Program-made: the position numbers and the translations under genes
Shown here: piece by piece, positions 33,370-44,859 of the stretch
Position numbering within the stretch: the stretch's first letter is position 1
Layout: each line of letters begins with the position of its first letter
From: Siphonodentalium dalli
Taxonomy: Eukaryota; Mollusca; Scaphopoda; Gadilida; Siphonodentaliidae
NCBI GenBank assembly: GCA_032622095.1
Contig: CP136069.1
Coordinates: 185,119,122-185,183,121 of the forward strand
Length of the DNA: 64,000 nucleotides
Direction of reading: 5' to 3'
The notes under the pieces: model-generated
Databases searched by the model: none
Told to the model about the DNA's origin: nothing
What the model saw: only the letters and a program-made list of their open reading frames with translations

Positions 33370-35300
33370 TATGCTTTCAAAACAATTTGGGTGGCCATCA
33401 CTTAAAGTGTCTCGGTTGCCATGGCAACATTTTCGAAAATATCACGGAATTGTTACTATTGGCCAAACTATCAGATACTTTTCATTGAAATTGGTATTTC
33501 CTTCAACAATAACTAAACGTAAATCATGAATTAGTGGGAATATACATCTTATGATACACCCGGTCTCGAAAGTTGTATATGTCTAACATGAGTCGATTTG
33601 CGATGTCAATTTTAACAATGATTTACATGGACAAATGTAAAGACGATCTATTCATGCCTTCCGATAATGAATGCATCCAGTAAACCTTAACTTTATGTGT
33701 TGTGAATTCGAACAACATGTCGATGTATAGCACATTGACGATGGGGTATAATAGTAGTACTATCAGATGTTATGTCAGTATATTCGGTAAACCATATAAG
33801 TATCCATAGCAACTAGCAACTAGCAATATTTCCTAAGGATCCTAGGTGATATCATGGTGTTCAAACCAGTTTTCCTAGTTTCGTCAAACTCAAACCATTA
33901 TCAATCGCGATAGATACAACAGTAGGTAGTCATCATTACGCAAATTGCGCGTATTTTCACCAATACCAATTATATATCATTGGGAATATATTAATATGAT
34001 ACAGCTGGTCTTGAACATTTATATCTTTCTACGATGGATTCGATTTTCTTGTCAATCTAGAAATCGTTTTCATAATAGATGGGAGAAAACAAGATTATCT
34101 AAACTGATTGCTTTCTGCAAGTAATACCCACACGCACATAGATGCATTGTGAATCTGAATACGAATTCTCTGAAATTACACTCAATCTCTGCGTGATTTG
34201 CATTTTCTCAGATGCAAAATGTGTCACTGAAGTGAATAAAAGTGATTTCCATGGCAACTTCCATAGAAAATACCACAATTCCAGAATTATAATTTTGGGT
34301 TTAAATTACCATGCATTGTGACTTATTTGCCAATAATATGAAATGGAACTCAAGTATAATGTTATATAATCAGAATGTTTTAAAACATTAGGGTGTACAT
34401 CACACACAGTTGCACATCACAATCGTTCTTGAGAATACAAAAACTAAATTAAATTAGATAGAAATATATTTCATTGGAATCAAAAGACTATTCATTTTCT
34501 CGATCTAAACAACATATTTCATTTGGCATGGTGTTTCCGTGGTATCTGTTATCGTAAATGGCAATTTCTGCTACAATTTGGCTTTCTTGATTTAATCGCC
34601 TAATCTTTCAAAACAAAACTCAATGTTAATCATTACGGGATGAAATTGTCAATTGTAGAGAAATATATTTAACATTCAGTAAAATAACCAATTTCTCCAT
34701 ATTTTCGTAAAACGTTGTCTTATCAATATATCCACCAAATGTTTTGAAAGCAGACACGGGTTCATGTGTCCTCTATTTGCATACAATCTTAATTGATATT
34801 GATACTGAGTCCATTGCTGGAAAAATTTGTATTTCGATCTCAAAATGGTAGCTTTTGTTGATATTTAGGACAGAATTTACTGAATTATTTCCACATTAAA
34901 CAAATAATATTTCTCTGAACAGGCCAATTGAAAATCACTCCGAATGTCGTTGTGAATAACACAATGTTCTTAAGATTCACAGCAAAGATATAAATAACTA
35001 ATGTTCTTCATATTCACAGCAAAGATATTTACTGTTCACATAATAGAGAGCTTGCTATATTGATTAGCATATCGACCCAAAGTAGAGAAATACAATATTA
35101 CAAATGCCGTTTGTGTCAAGATATATATTCCCAATGCAATAATTTTTAATTCATTTTTCATTGGAGAAAACTGCCTGAAATATAGTATCTAAAGTAATTG
35201 GATATTTTCGAAAACGGTTATCATGGCTACCGAAGGCAACCGAGACACTTTATGTAATGCCTACCTACATTTTGTGTTAGATTAGTCTGGATATATATTG
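33370..35300. mobile_element. Putative ~1.9-kb element with diverged inverted ends
   Basis: The left segment near 33390-33455 (AAAGTGTCTCGGTTGCC, ATTTTCGAAAATATC) matches the reverse complement of about 35195-35262. The arms are imperfect over 60-80 bp. Between them lie diverged repeats of a phrase containing CCATGGCAAC and GGGAATATA. There are no coding frames. It is either a non-autonomous DNA element or an inverted duplication. Confidence 0.5.
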
Positions 35301-35605
35301 TCTGGCATGAAAGTTGTCATACATCCTAATATTGGACTAGCTCAATCTTGATGACACTTAATAGTTCGATAGCCATTATCATACCATGCCGAAATGACCA
35401 ATGTTGACAGTATTTTCGACAGAAGTTGCCACAGAAACTGAGTTAATTTCACTGAAGTTACTTACTCGCCTTAGAGAAACGTAAATTGGAAATAATTAGC
35501 ATTGAAAATCAAATCTTTGTACAAATTATACTACTTCGAGGACTACATGCAAAACTCGTATGTATATTTCCGTTGATATTTGATTTGTATTTAGTTCATA
35601 CTAGC

Positions 35606-38520
35606 AGGGTTACCCGCCGTTGCCCAGGTTAAGGTGATGTGAAAACCCTCTACATATATTGTGGATATATGGTGGGAATAGAGGATACTCTTGTTCAAAG
35701 CATTACACATATTCTCATAAATTATATATCCAAATAGCATCACAAAACACGATTCTTACATAAGTAGTTGCTCACCTTGTCGGATCGGAGCGATTGTCAT
35801 TTTGTTTATCGCGATTAATCCGTCCCACCAATACAGAACTATTTATTTATTTACAACTGCGTATATTTCAGACGTTATAACATGAATATCATAAACACAT
35901 TAGTTCGCAAAAATAAAAGACGACAATTGGGTTTTACATAGATATGTATCAATCAATCTAATGGGTTTGACAACGGTTTTGAGAACACCTGGTTATTGTA
36001 CCTCCATGAAGATACAGATGTTTTACAGAAATGTCCAGGTTCTCCTTTGGTCACTGTGCTATTTACTGGCTAATTATTCTCAGTTTAAAAGAAAAACTAC
36101 ATCAGCTACATGTGCCCGGCACAGAGCGAAATGTTTTTGAGTTGTTCATCATATGCGATGAGTCTGTGCTAAACCATGAAAGATATCCTCTGTATAATGG
36201 GCAGATATAACCTTGTCATATGGCAGTATTGGAGGATCCCGAAAAGGCATGTGCCACAGACACCGTTTTCTTTTATCTCCGAAGATATTATATTGGACGC
36301 CACACTGTGACCACTATTGTTGAACAGGCCTTCTATACACTTCCATATCTCTTGTAACTTTTTTGTGGAAACTATATTGAATGGGACAGACTCAATTGTG
36401 CTATAATATTAACATGAGCTATTCTAATATTTTAACATGCACCATTATCTTCCTCGTAAAAGGTTACCACTGTTAGAACGCCTTGGTGCCAACTCGATTG
36501 TATGTAAATAACGATTTGATTCTTCGTATCATTTGAGAAGAATGTGTATGCATTTGATGTTAATTGGAACTAAACATATTTCTATCAGTTGTGGTGACCC
36601 CGCCCGTCCCTACGTAGGACTCAAGCGGCGCCACATTTGACACCATTATACCACAAACTTAGACTCATTATGGAGATGAATATATATACAATTATTGAAC
36701 GTTGGCGAGTATACAAATTCGTAACAAATTTAGGGCCCCATATATCTCACCCAAATGGCACCAGTTTGGCATATTTAAACCACACGATTAGATTTCTCAT
36801 ATCACCCTCTGTGGACCCCAGTCTCGAATGGCACCACTTTTGATATCTTTAAACCACACAATTCTGATCTCATGGAGATAAATATTTATAACTAAGTTTG
36901 GTGCTAATCAGCGACTAAACAATCTTTTTTTTATCAAAGTTAGTGCCCACCCCACCCCACAGCACCAATATAGCGTCTTTAAATCACATGATTTGATTCT
37001 TCGTATCATGGATAAAAATGTGTATCAATTTGGTGGAAATTGGTGCTAAAAGTATTGTGTATCAATTATGGTTCCCCTCTCCTTTTCGGTGCACCCTGAC
37101 TCGAATGACGCCACTTTTAACAGTTTTAAGCCAACCATTATACTCCTTATACCATGTGAAGGATTTTGTATAAGTTTGGTGCCAATAAGTGACTAAACCA
37201 ATTCTTATCAAATTTAGTGCCTACCCCTCCCCAATCGCACATCCAAACGACACCAATTTGTCGTCTTTAAATCACATAATTAGATTCCTTGTAGCATGGA
37301 GAAGAATGTGTATTAATTTGGTGGAAATCAGCGCTAAAATATGTTTATGAATGTTGGTGCCCCTCTCCCTTTCAGTGCACCTCAGACTCGAATGGGCCCA
37401 CTTGTGACAGCTTGTGACATCCTTAAACCACACAATTAGACTACTGATATCATGGAGATGATTATTGATAAGTGTGTACACCAATTTTGATCAAATTTAG
37501 TGCCCACTAACCCACACTTCTCACCCAAACAGCACCAACATGGCGTTTTTAAATCACACGATCAGACTCCTCGTAGTATGGGTAAGAATGCGTATCACGC
37601 TGGTGGAAATTGGCGCTAAAATGATTGCGTATCAAGTTTGGTTCCCCTCTGCCTTTCAGTTCAACACTGACTCGAATGACGTCACTTTTGACAGTTTTAA
37701 GCCACATCAATAGACTCCTCATACCATGGGGATGATATTGTATAAGTGTGGTGGCAGTCGGCGACTAAACCCATTCTTATCAAATTGAGTGCCCCTCCCA
37801 TAATCTTTCATCTAAACGACAGCAATTTGGAATCTTTGAATCGCACAATTAGATTCCTTGCATCACGGAGAAGTATATATCTCAATTTGGTGGAAATCGG
37901 TGCTAAAATTAAGTTTATCAATTTTGGTACCCCTCTCCCCTTCCGTGCATCCCTGACGCGAATGGCGCCACGTTTGATATACTTAAACAACACCATTAAA
38001 TTCCTCATATCATGAAAATGATTATGTAAAAGTTTCGTGGTAATCGGCGGCAAACATTTTTCTACCCCTCCCCCTTTTCTGCCCCTGACAATGGCTTCAC
38101 TTTAGAATATTCTAACCCACACCATTATCTTTCTCGTAAAAAGTTATCCCTAGTAGACCGTTTGGTGCCATCTAGATGGTCCCTCGGCGCTAAACTTAGT
38201 TTATCAATTTTGGTGCCCCTCTTCCCTTCCGTGCACCGCTGACTCGAAATGCGCCACTCTTGACATATTTAAAACACACCATCAGATTCATTATACCTTT
38301 GGGATGATTATATATTAGTTTCGTGGCATTCGGCGACTCGGCCCCTCCCCCTTTTCTGCCCCTGACAACAACAGCGTCACTTTAGAAAATCCTAACCCTG
38401 AGCCTTATCTTTCTCGTAAAAAGTTACCCCTAGTAGACCCTTTTGGTGCCATCTAGATGGTCCCCTGTGAACACAGACAGACAGACAGACATTCGCAAAT
38501 ATAGATATAGATTGAAGGAA
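35606..38520 (+). repeat. Composite element with a ~285-bp tandem array
   Basis: It starts near CTAGCAGGGTTACCC (35604). From about 36600 to 38240 a unit of about 285 bp recurs; an anchor resembling TTGGTGCCCCTCTCC lies at about 37068, 37352, 37640, 37925 and 38210. Each unit contains two related half-units (AATGGCACC..TTTGA and CACACGATTAGA..). The element ends in ACAGACAGACAGACATTCGC followed by ATATAGAT, a tail style common in non-LTR-type repeats. An inverted copy is at 56160-57140. No coding frame was found. Confidence 0.7.
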
Positions 38521-38683
38521 ATAGCGAAGTTCAATAACAAATCTTTGAAAGTTGTTGTCAAAATCTACATATTGATTAATCTTGGTGACAACGTCATTAA
38601 GACGCTATACATGTGGGCCTGTTTGTTCTTTGTGTATTTGTTTTGTTTTTGCCGTTCTTCTAGAGTGATATCGCGATACTAAC

Positions 38684-38821
38684 CACAAGCATGATTTCCG
38701 TCCTGCTCATATCCATCTGAACACCCACAGGTTGATTTCCCTTCCTTGGCGACACATTCTGCGTTTACTGTGACACACTCATTCTGTCCATTGTGGTTGC
38801 ATGTCCCACCAAGTGGAATTT
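38684..38821 (-). CDS. EB/EGF-like module exon
   Basis: A 138-bp exon (46 codons), phase 1 at both ends. The acceptor reads CTCATTTCACAG and the donor G|GTTAGT. The product has six Cys: LGGTCNHNGQNECVTVNAEC, then STCGCSDGYEQDGNHAC. The C-x-C..GY..G..C end is typical of EGF/EB-type modules in secreted or cell-surface proteins of marine invertebrates. It matches the phase and strand of the exons at 39775-39960, 48287-48487 and 55097-55329, so it is assigned to one minus-strand gene, downstream of them. The next exon would lie below 38684 and was not found. Confidence 0.75.
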
Positions 38822-38829
38822 CTGTGAAA

Positions 38830-39370
38830 TGAGAGTCAAATAAGTATAACAAGTATAACACGTATGCCGTGAGAGAAGCCAACACATTTGGCGCTATTAA
38901 TGTCCATGTAATGTACTGCGGAATAAACTCTATGGTATATACGGTAACACATTGTGAAAAACGTAATTTAAACGAGGTACATTAATTTGGAATTGACACA
39001 TCAATTGAAAAGCAACTAGACAATATTCTTGACGTCTATTGAATTGTGTTTTCGCCATTTTATTACAATATATACGATAGCGTTCATTCCCACTACATTA
39101 CATTAAAAGCGCCCTCTAGTGACATATATTAAACATTTCGCGACATCAATGAAATTATGTGTGACCATTGTTTCTAATATATACGAAATATTTCTTTCTC
39201 ATTGATTGTCTTTTGACTTGATGTCCATCAACATATATTGGTTGTTATCTGACATTTTAGAGAAAATACAATTCGTGAAAAGACGAACTTTGGTTGGAAA
39301 TGGACAGCTTCCTAGACTCGGGTTATTTGTTATGTTTGTATGGAAGTTTCAAAACAGACTAGATATTTAG
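38830..39370 (-). other. Intron between EB/EGF-like exons
   Basis: Lies between the acceptor of the 38684-38821 exon and the MITE at 39371. Nothing else was recognised. Confidence 0.45.
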
Positions 39371-39770
39371 TTAACCCTTTACCCAACAAACTGGCCAAAA
39401 CCGGCCAAATAAAGCTTCAACAGCCTAAAATATCTTCGGTCTGTCTCAATAAAACCATACACATATGGATATCATTGGAAACGGCTCCTTGACCACATTG
39501 TGATAGTTACAGTTAGCCCTGTGCCAATGCATTCTCTTATATATGCGAGTCGACCATAGGTCGCCTCGCATATATAAGAGAATGCATTGGCCTAAAATAA
39601 AATCTTTTTTTAACACTTTTTACCATTTTTTCTTACATTCTTTAACAATTTTATAATGTTTAATGTGTTAAGCCAATGCATTCTCTTATATATGCGAGGC
39701 GACCTATGGTCGACTCGCATATATAAGAGAATGCATTGGCACAGGGTCCTTCTGTTGGGTAAAGGGTTAA
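39371..39770 (+). mobile_element. piggyBac-type MITE, full length, beside a splice donor
   Basis: It begins TTAACCCTTTACCCAACA and ends TGTTGGGTAAAGGGTTAA, exactly 400 bp including both TTAA. Two 69-bp hairpins lie at 39523-39591 and 39672-39740. It is the reverse-orientation twin of 21948-22347. On the minus strand its TTAA starts at intron base 5 of the donor of the 39775-39960 exon. Because piggyBac insertion duplicates TTAA, intron bases 1-8 (GTACTTAA) are unchanged by the insertion. Confidence 0.9.
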
Positions 39771-39774
39771 GTAC

Positions 39775-39960
39775 CTTTCACACAGACGCCATCGCGTGCG
39801 ACGTAGTATTCCTCGACACATTTGCAGATATGAGTTGTGCTGCCGCTAGCGTCAACATGCGTTCTGCAGGCGGCGTGCTCTTTACACTGACCGTCGCCGT
39901 AGTCGCGACATTCGTTGCACCATGTCTCGTGGTAGACGCATGTTTCGCCGATATCGATAC
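39775..39960 (-). CDS. EB/EGF-like module exon
   Basis: A 186-bp exon (62 codons), phase 1-1. The acceptor reads TGTTCTACTTGCAG and the donor AAAG|GTACTT. Product features include GIDIGETCVYHETWCNECRD, GDGQCKEHAACRTHVD, then HICKCVEEYYVARDGVCVKG. It has eight Cys, two more than the 46-residue module, because of the inserted WCNEC segment. It keeps the C-x-C...aromatic...G-x-C ending. The exon is GC-rich relative to its surroundings. It belongs to the same minus-strand gene. Its donor directly abuts a MITE. Confidence 0.8.
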
Positions 39961-40000
39961 CTGCAAGTAGAACACGTGACCGGATATTATTAGCAAGCGA

Positions 40001-40490
40001 CATTACTGCGCGTGCAGTGACGAGGGTATACTAGATGTACCTGAGACCATGATGGTATGTTTGGGTTAAGGATCTGCCTGCTAACCATGTATTACCGGGA
40101 TGGATTATTCCACCGCTTGCAAACATATACACTGGAATGGTCGATTATTCATTTAGAGGGATGTTCATAAGATATGAGTTGACGACAGCCATGAGAACAG
40201 ACAATACAAGAGAGATTTGTATCCATTGGTGGGAAATGTCAAGATAATAAATACAACTTTGTTCAACGTATTAATACGATAATTATCTTAACAATTTCTG
40301 AGTGAAGTACAAAATATGAAGAAATAGTTACAAATGGCCCTTCTTTTTAACATCAAACATGTTCAAGCTGTGAAAGCTTTTGCATATTTGACACGCAGTG
40401 TAAACGTAATACAGCTAAATCCTACCATACAACAATAGACTTATCTGTATGAAAACCATCAGAGTAACGGAGATGAGATTAAGTCTCTGA
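40001..40490 (-). other. Intron sequence, nothing recognised
   Basis: Between the 39775-39960 exon and the pseudo-exon at 40496. No further module was seen. Confidence 0.4.
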
Positions 40491-40495
40491 TTTAC

Positions 40496-40600
40496 GCCTG
40501 GCTCGTTGTTCCAGTATAGTTATACCATGCCATGCACATACAAGTACATATGCCGTTGCTGTCGAAGTAGCTATCATGGTCGATGATAAAGCACACGATC
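40496..40600 (-). pseudogene. Remnant of an EB/EGF-like exon
   Basis: The minus-strand frame reads HDSYFDSNGICTCMCMAWYN, then YTGTTSQA. This parallels the second half of the 48287-48487 exon (RYYSNYAICTCMPGYHPTG). The Cys-Glu-Pro end has become T-S-Q, and the donor position reads CAGGCGTAA instead of CAAGTAAGT. The first half is not recognisable. It is probably an inactive duplicate of the 48-kb exon. Confidence 0.5.
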
Positions 40601-40684
40601 AGACAATGGCATGCAAACATCAGCGGACGTGATAACACATGAACATTGTAGCCAGACTCATAACGGACTTGGTTCGTGTGCATT

Positions 40685-40830
40685 GTCAGGTATATAATTT
40701 TACCTGGCTCCTGAACATAGCAAGACACAAACGCTTACTTGGGCCGTGAGCATAGCAATACAGCTAAACTTACTTGGCTCGTGGGCGCAACAATACGCCA
40801 AAGCTTACTTGAATTGGCTCGTTAGCACCA
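40685..40830 (-). repeat. Short 5' splice-site-like array (about 4 units)
   Basis: On the minus strand the units read GAGCCAAGTAAGTTTAGC, GGCCCAAGTAAGCGTTTG and GAGCCAGGTAAAATTATA at about 35-bp spacing. This is the minisatellite of 47078-48286. Here it lies 5' of the exon remnant rather than 3'. Confidence 0.7.
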
Positions 40831-41885
40831 AACTCCATGCAGGGTTTACCTCCCTTGATGACTCGGTAAGACCACTGCTACCGGCGAAATTTTACCAAAA
40901 TTTGGTGGACTTCCGCGATATTAAATTATATACTAAGCGAACAGACAGCATGCTTCCCTTGTTAAGCACACAAAATATCGAAAACAATTGTGTAAATTTT
41001 GAAACTTAAGTTTGGAAAGTCCCACTAAAACTATATTTCTAAACGGTGTGATTCGGTTCTCCGATTATTTTATGAACACAATAATCTAAACGCACGTGTA
41101 TACTCGTGACATTGTCACAACTCGCACGCCAAACACAAGAGTTCTAAATTGCTTCAATTTTGACGAGTAGCTTGCGAAAATCGTCAACAAAACTACCGCT
41201 CTGATCTTCCATTCTGTAATTATGTTTTAGTGCTGGAATTGTTCTCAAAGCACATAGAACATTTGACTTTGGAGCGATCGAGTTTCGCCATTTTTGCTGG
41301 AAAACCCCACGCTAACTTTTACAAGTGTTTTTTCAAAGCATATGAAGCCGGCATACTAATATTTCGTGTATTTATCGACCTATCGTAACCGTCCCTCCAA
41401 ATTACGTAGACAAACTATTTAAGTTCGAATGAGCCATGTCCATTTAATGTATGCACAATGAGTGCTATTACTTTCCAAAACTGAACAGAATTTCTCTCAA
41501 CCACTATTTAATTGCGTTTATTTAGTGTAACAAATAATTTAATCTCAATTATAGGCATATACAGTCAAACACAACTTACACAAGATACACAATATATTAG
41601 ATAAAGAGAAATTAGGGTCTGGTAGTAAGGAAATAGCTTATTGTGGGCCATTGACTTGTGACTTACAATACAAACTGGTTTCGAATGATGAACTGCGTGA
41701 TCCGCAGTCACCCGCGTCCAGATCCGTGGCCGACCGCTGCAGGTCCGTTTGCCCCCTTCTACCTCATTGCTTAGGTACGACAAATATATGTATATTATTC
41801 ATTAAGTTGGGTTATAAGAGCTAGCACCAATGTGCGTTGAGCTGGTCATTGTGATCAGATGCATGCGTTTGTTTGATGTCAATAT
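40831..41885. other. No gene; LINE-B 3' tail likely at its right end
   Basis: About 41750-41885 follows the LINE-B stop on the minus strand and may be its 3' tail. 41360-41470 shows a diverged match to 45938-46050 (ATTTCGTGTATTT, AGCCATGTCC). Otherwise nothing was recognised. Confidence 0.4.
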
Positions 41886-42889
41886 CTAGCTACATTTGAA
41901 TGTATTGGTTATGTCTACAAACTTGTGTGATGAACTGAAGATGTCTGTATTATCGGTGTGAGTTAAATTGGCAGACACATGTAGTAATATGTCCACATTT
42001 AGACTTTCGGGTAAATCCACGAAACAATTCGTTATTTCGTTTTCGAATTTCGGACAATGGTTTAAAAGTGTTCGACAGTTTCAAGCTCTCGACAATCGCA
42101 GAATGGATTGTTATTCCAGTGACTGCAAAATAGATCATATTTAAGGTTAATACAATTCATTCGCAGTCGACATTGATAAATTTGACTTGGTCTAGTATAA
42201 GCATTATAGCGAGAAGACGGTATGATAATGCGATCGCTTGTAAGAAAACTCTTAAATAGACCGATTCACAGCTTTATGCCTCCGGTGGATGACTGTTCCA
42301 TAATCTGACCGTTGATGACAGGAAGGACCTTTCATGTCTTGTCGCATGAAAACTGGGATTTCTGAGACCTTTTGGTCTGAAGTCATAGCAGGTTTGGCTT
42401 CCAGATTCAGAAGGAATGGGAATATATAGATAAGGGGCGTGTCTCGCTTAAACATTTTTTGAAAAACTGCAGAAGTTTAGCATTTTCCCTCCTTCTTGAG
42501 AGAGTGTACCAACCGGTTTTCCTTAATAAAGATGCTTTACTACTAACTCTAGTTGCTCCTGTTACTATCTTGTCACCTCATAAAATGAATGTCTTCTATG
42601 GAAGTTGAATCCTCATCTGAACAGTTATCCCATACCGGGGAAGCATATTACAGTACTGGACGGATATGATAAATATATACCTTCCGTAGTTCTTCTATCC
42701 AGTATGGATCTATGTTTCCTCAGAATTTACATTCGACATGCACCTCGATTTCCAATGTCAGTGATATGATCCCCACAAGTACATTCCCCGTTAAAAGTTA
42801 AACCAAGATGTTTATGCGTTTCGACTTCTTCAAAATTACACCCAAACAATTTAAGGAGTGTGTGGTCGATTGGATTATTATTCTTTAAC
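41886..42889 (-). mobile_element. LINE-B 3' part: RT end and C-terminal tail
   Basis: The minus strand reads NPIDHTLLKLFGCN and EEVETHKHLGLTFNGECT (RT thumb region). Degraded sequence follows, then ARHAPYLYIPSESGSQTCYD and SSTVRLWNSHPPE, and a zinc-knuckle-like tail (CRELETVEHF, LNHCPKFENEI) ending at a stop at 41886-41888. Stops and shifts are frequent. It resembles LINE-A in architecture but is a distinct copy. Confidence 0.75.
42809..42889 (-). repeat. ~80-bp duplicated RT segment, copy 1
   Basis: Nearly identical to 43150-43230 (AAGATGTTTATGCGTTTCGA and following sequence). Between the two copies lie MITE-derived sequences. Confidence 0.85.
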
Positions 42890-43009
42890 AATTTTATAAT
42901 TTCACCCATACAAAGCCCCAGACAAACATGAGCAGACGACACTCTTCTATATGCTTCTATATATGTGTAGGGCTCACTGCAGGGTAATAGATCTTTATTA
43001 TGTTATGTC

Positions 43010-43137
43010 CTAAAAATTGTAAGAAACATTTATTTAAAAATAATGATAAAAAATTGTTAGGCCAATGCATTCTCTTATATATGCGAGGCGATCTATGGTC
43101 GACTCGCATATATAAGAGAATGCATTGGCACAGGGCA
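43010..43137 (+). mobile_element. Half of a piggyBac-type MITE
   Basis: It holds one 69-bp hairpin (43061-43129) preceded by AT-rich spacer similar to the full elements and followed by CACAGGGC. TTAA-flanked termini are absent. A short match to the element's spacer (CTTTAACAATTTTATAAT) at 42888 suggests that more of the element once lay between the duplicated RT segments. Confidence 0.75.
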
Positions 43138-43138
43138 A

Positions 43139-44605
43139 AAAAGGCAAATCAAGATGTTTATGCGTTTCGACTTCTTCAATATTACACCCAGACAATTTAA
43201 GGAGTGTGTGACCGATTGGATTATTATTCCAGGATACGAGAAGGGGTTCTGTTTTAATCGGGTTTAATATTACCAGCCATGTTTGAGACCACTGGAATAT
43301 CTTGCTAATATATTTATTTATAACTTATGCGGCTATTGTAGGCTCTTCAATTGAAAAATATGGGGAAGTATCATCAGCAAAACGCCTAATATTGCTCGTA
43401 ACATTGTCTGCAATGTCGTTAATGTATACAAGGGAGACGACAGGGCCAAGTATTGAGCCTCGACTGAGACACACTTCCAACTCGATGTTGAATTAGAGAC
43501 AATTACTCGTTATTGTCAATGTTCAAAACAGTTCTTTAATAAATCATATGTCACTCCGATTATTCCCACGCCTTTTAGTGTAAATAGCAAATCCACGTGA
43601 CACACCTTATCGAAGGCCTTGCTGATATCACACAAAACAGACATAATTTCTCTACCACTATCAAGAGAAGGTATTACGTAATGATATATGTCAGTTTATT
43701 ATATATATTGGGCACTAATTAGCCATTTTCCATTCAGTTGGGAAGAAAGCATTTCTGATGATTTTTTTAAAGGCAAATTCGAGTGGACCAGCCAGCGAAG
43801 ATGCACAGCATTTTAATATTTTTTGACTTATTCCTTCAGGACCACTAGCGTTTGCTGGTTCAATACTTTTCAATAATTTGTATATTTCGTCGCGTGTAAT
43901 GTCAAGAGACAAGTCATGATTGTGTTATATAGTCAAAAGGCGGTAATGTCACGCTTTTTTCATTGGGAAGGGTCGAAATGGAACAAAAGTTATTATTAAA
44001 CATTTCTGCTTTGGACTCGTCCGTTGCAGCAGATCGCAATTGTTTAGAATTGCTCGTATGCTTTTCCTGTCAGGGCCCATGATTCGATGTAAAATCTTCC
44101 ACCAGAGCGAGAATTCTGTGAGGTAATTTCCCAAACTGATTCGTGTTTCTTTCGATTTATTTCTGCTTGGCATGCCTTATGCACTATGTTACCTCTCTTC
44201 GCTTAGCTTTATATCTAGCCCATGCATGGTGTGTTTTCTTACGTTTTGCATCTGAGTAAAGTCGCCGTCTTTATCTAATCCTAATGAGTCTTCGAATTTG
44301 ACATGTCGTCCAGGCAGACTCGTCACTTCGTTTAGCAACAATTTTGTTTGGTATATATTTAGAAGCTATACTATCTATTGTATCTGTTGTAATGTGTGTA
44401 GACTCTACGACAGAAGGTTCAAAGTTATAATTCCATTGGGAAATCTCATTATTCATCGCTGTAAAGTTTGCTTCTTCTTCCAGACTCTTCGTTTGGTGAA
44501 ACGCTCGGCTTTACTATATTTAATCTTAATTTTAAAGTCACATCAGCGACGAATGGGTCTAAAACTTCGTATGAATCTACAAGTAGGAGTTTATTTGTCA
44601 TAAAA
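43139..44605 (-). mobile_element. LINE-B: endonuclease end and reverse transcriptase
   Basis: In minus-strand order: a degraded endonuclease end; ISQWNYNFEPSVVESTHI and IASKYIPNKIV; KTHHAWARYK; the RT entry at 43715-43912 (EPANASGPEGISQKILKCCA, FFPTEWKMAN); motif A near 43600 (LCDISKAFDKVCHVDLL); then RGSILGP, SLVYINDIADNVTSN and RRFADDTSPYFS near 43390-43460; and QWSQTWLVILNPIKT, which leads into the duplicated segment. About 60-90 residues between the N-terminal RT block and motif A are missing. Frameshifts and deletions mark a dead, 5'-truncated copy. Confidence 0.85.
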
Positions 44606-44639
44606 GTCGAGCAGAGAGGAAGAACTCTCAGTAAAATGT

Positions 44640-44830
44640 GTTTATTTGCTTAACCTGGGTAACTTTATCACAATTCGCGCCAACATGCACGGGTAACTCA
44701 ATAGCGCGTTTGCTATTTCAAACCGGTACGGGTACGCGTACGGGTACGCGTACGGGTAGCTAACCGTACCGGTACTCGTTTTGAAATCGCAAACTGTTTT
44801 ACCGGTAGAATTCATCACATCGACTGGTAA
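44640..44830. repeat. Relative of dispersed repeat P with ACGGGT microrepeats
   Basis: ACGGGTACGCGTACGGGTAC lies near 44728. It is flanked by TTTGCTATTTCAAACCGG and CGTTTTGAAATCGCAAACTG, which pair imperfectly, forming a stem around the GC-rich core. Nearby AACCTGGGTAACTTTATCAC resembles 47030-47050. Confidence 0.5.
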
Positions 44831-44859
44831 TGTATGGTGAGCCAACTGCAACAAAAAAG

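Noticed and set aside
39656-39996. Plus-strand and alternative minus-strand frames over the 39.8-kb exon
   Set aside because: They overlap the splice-bounded minus-strand exon in other frames or run through the MITE.
42888-42905. Definite MITE terminus
   Set aside because: Only an 18-bp AT-rich match to the MITE spacer with no TTAA or CCC end; mentioned only as a hint.
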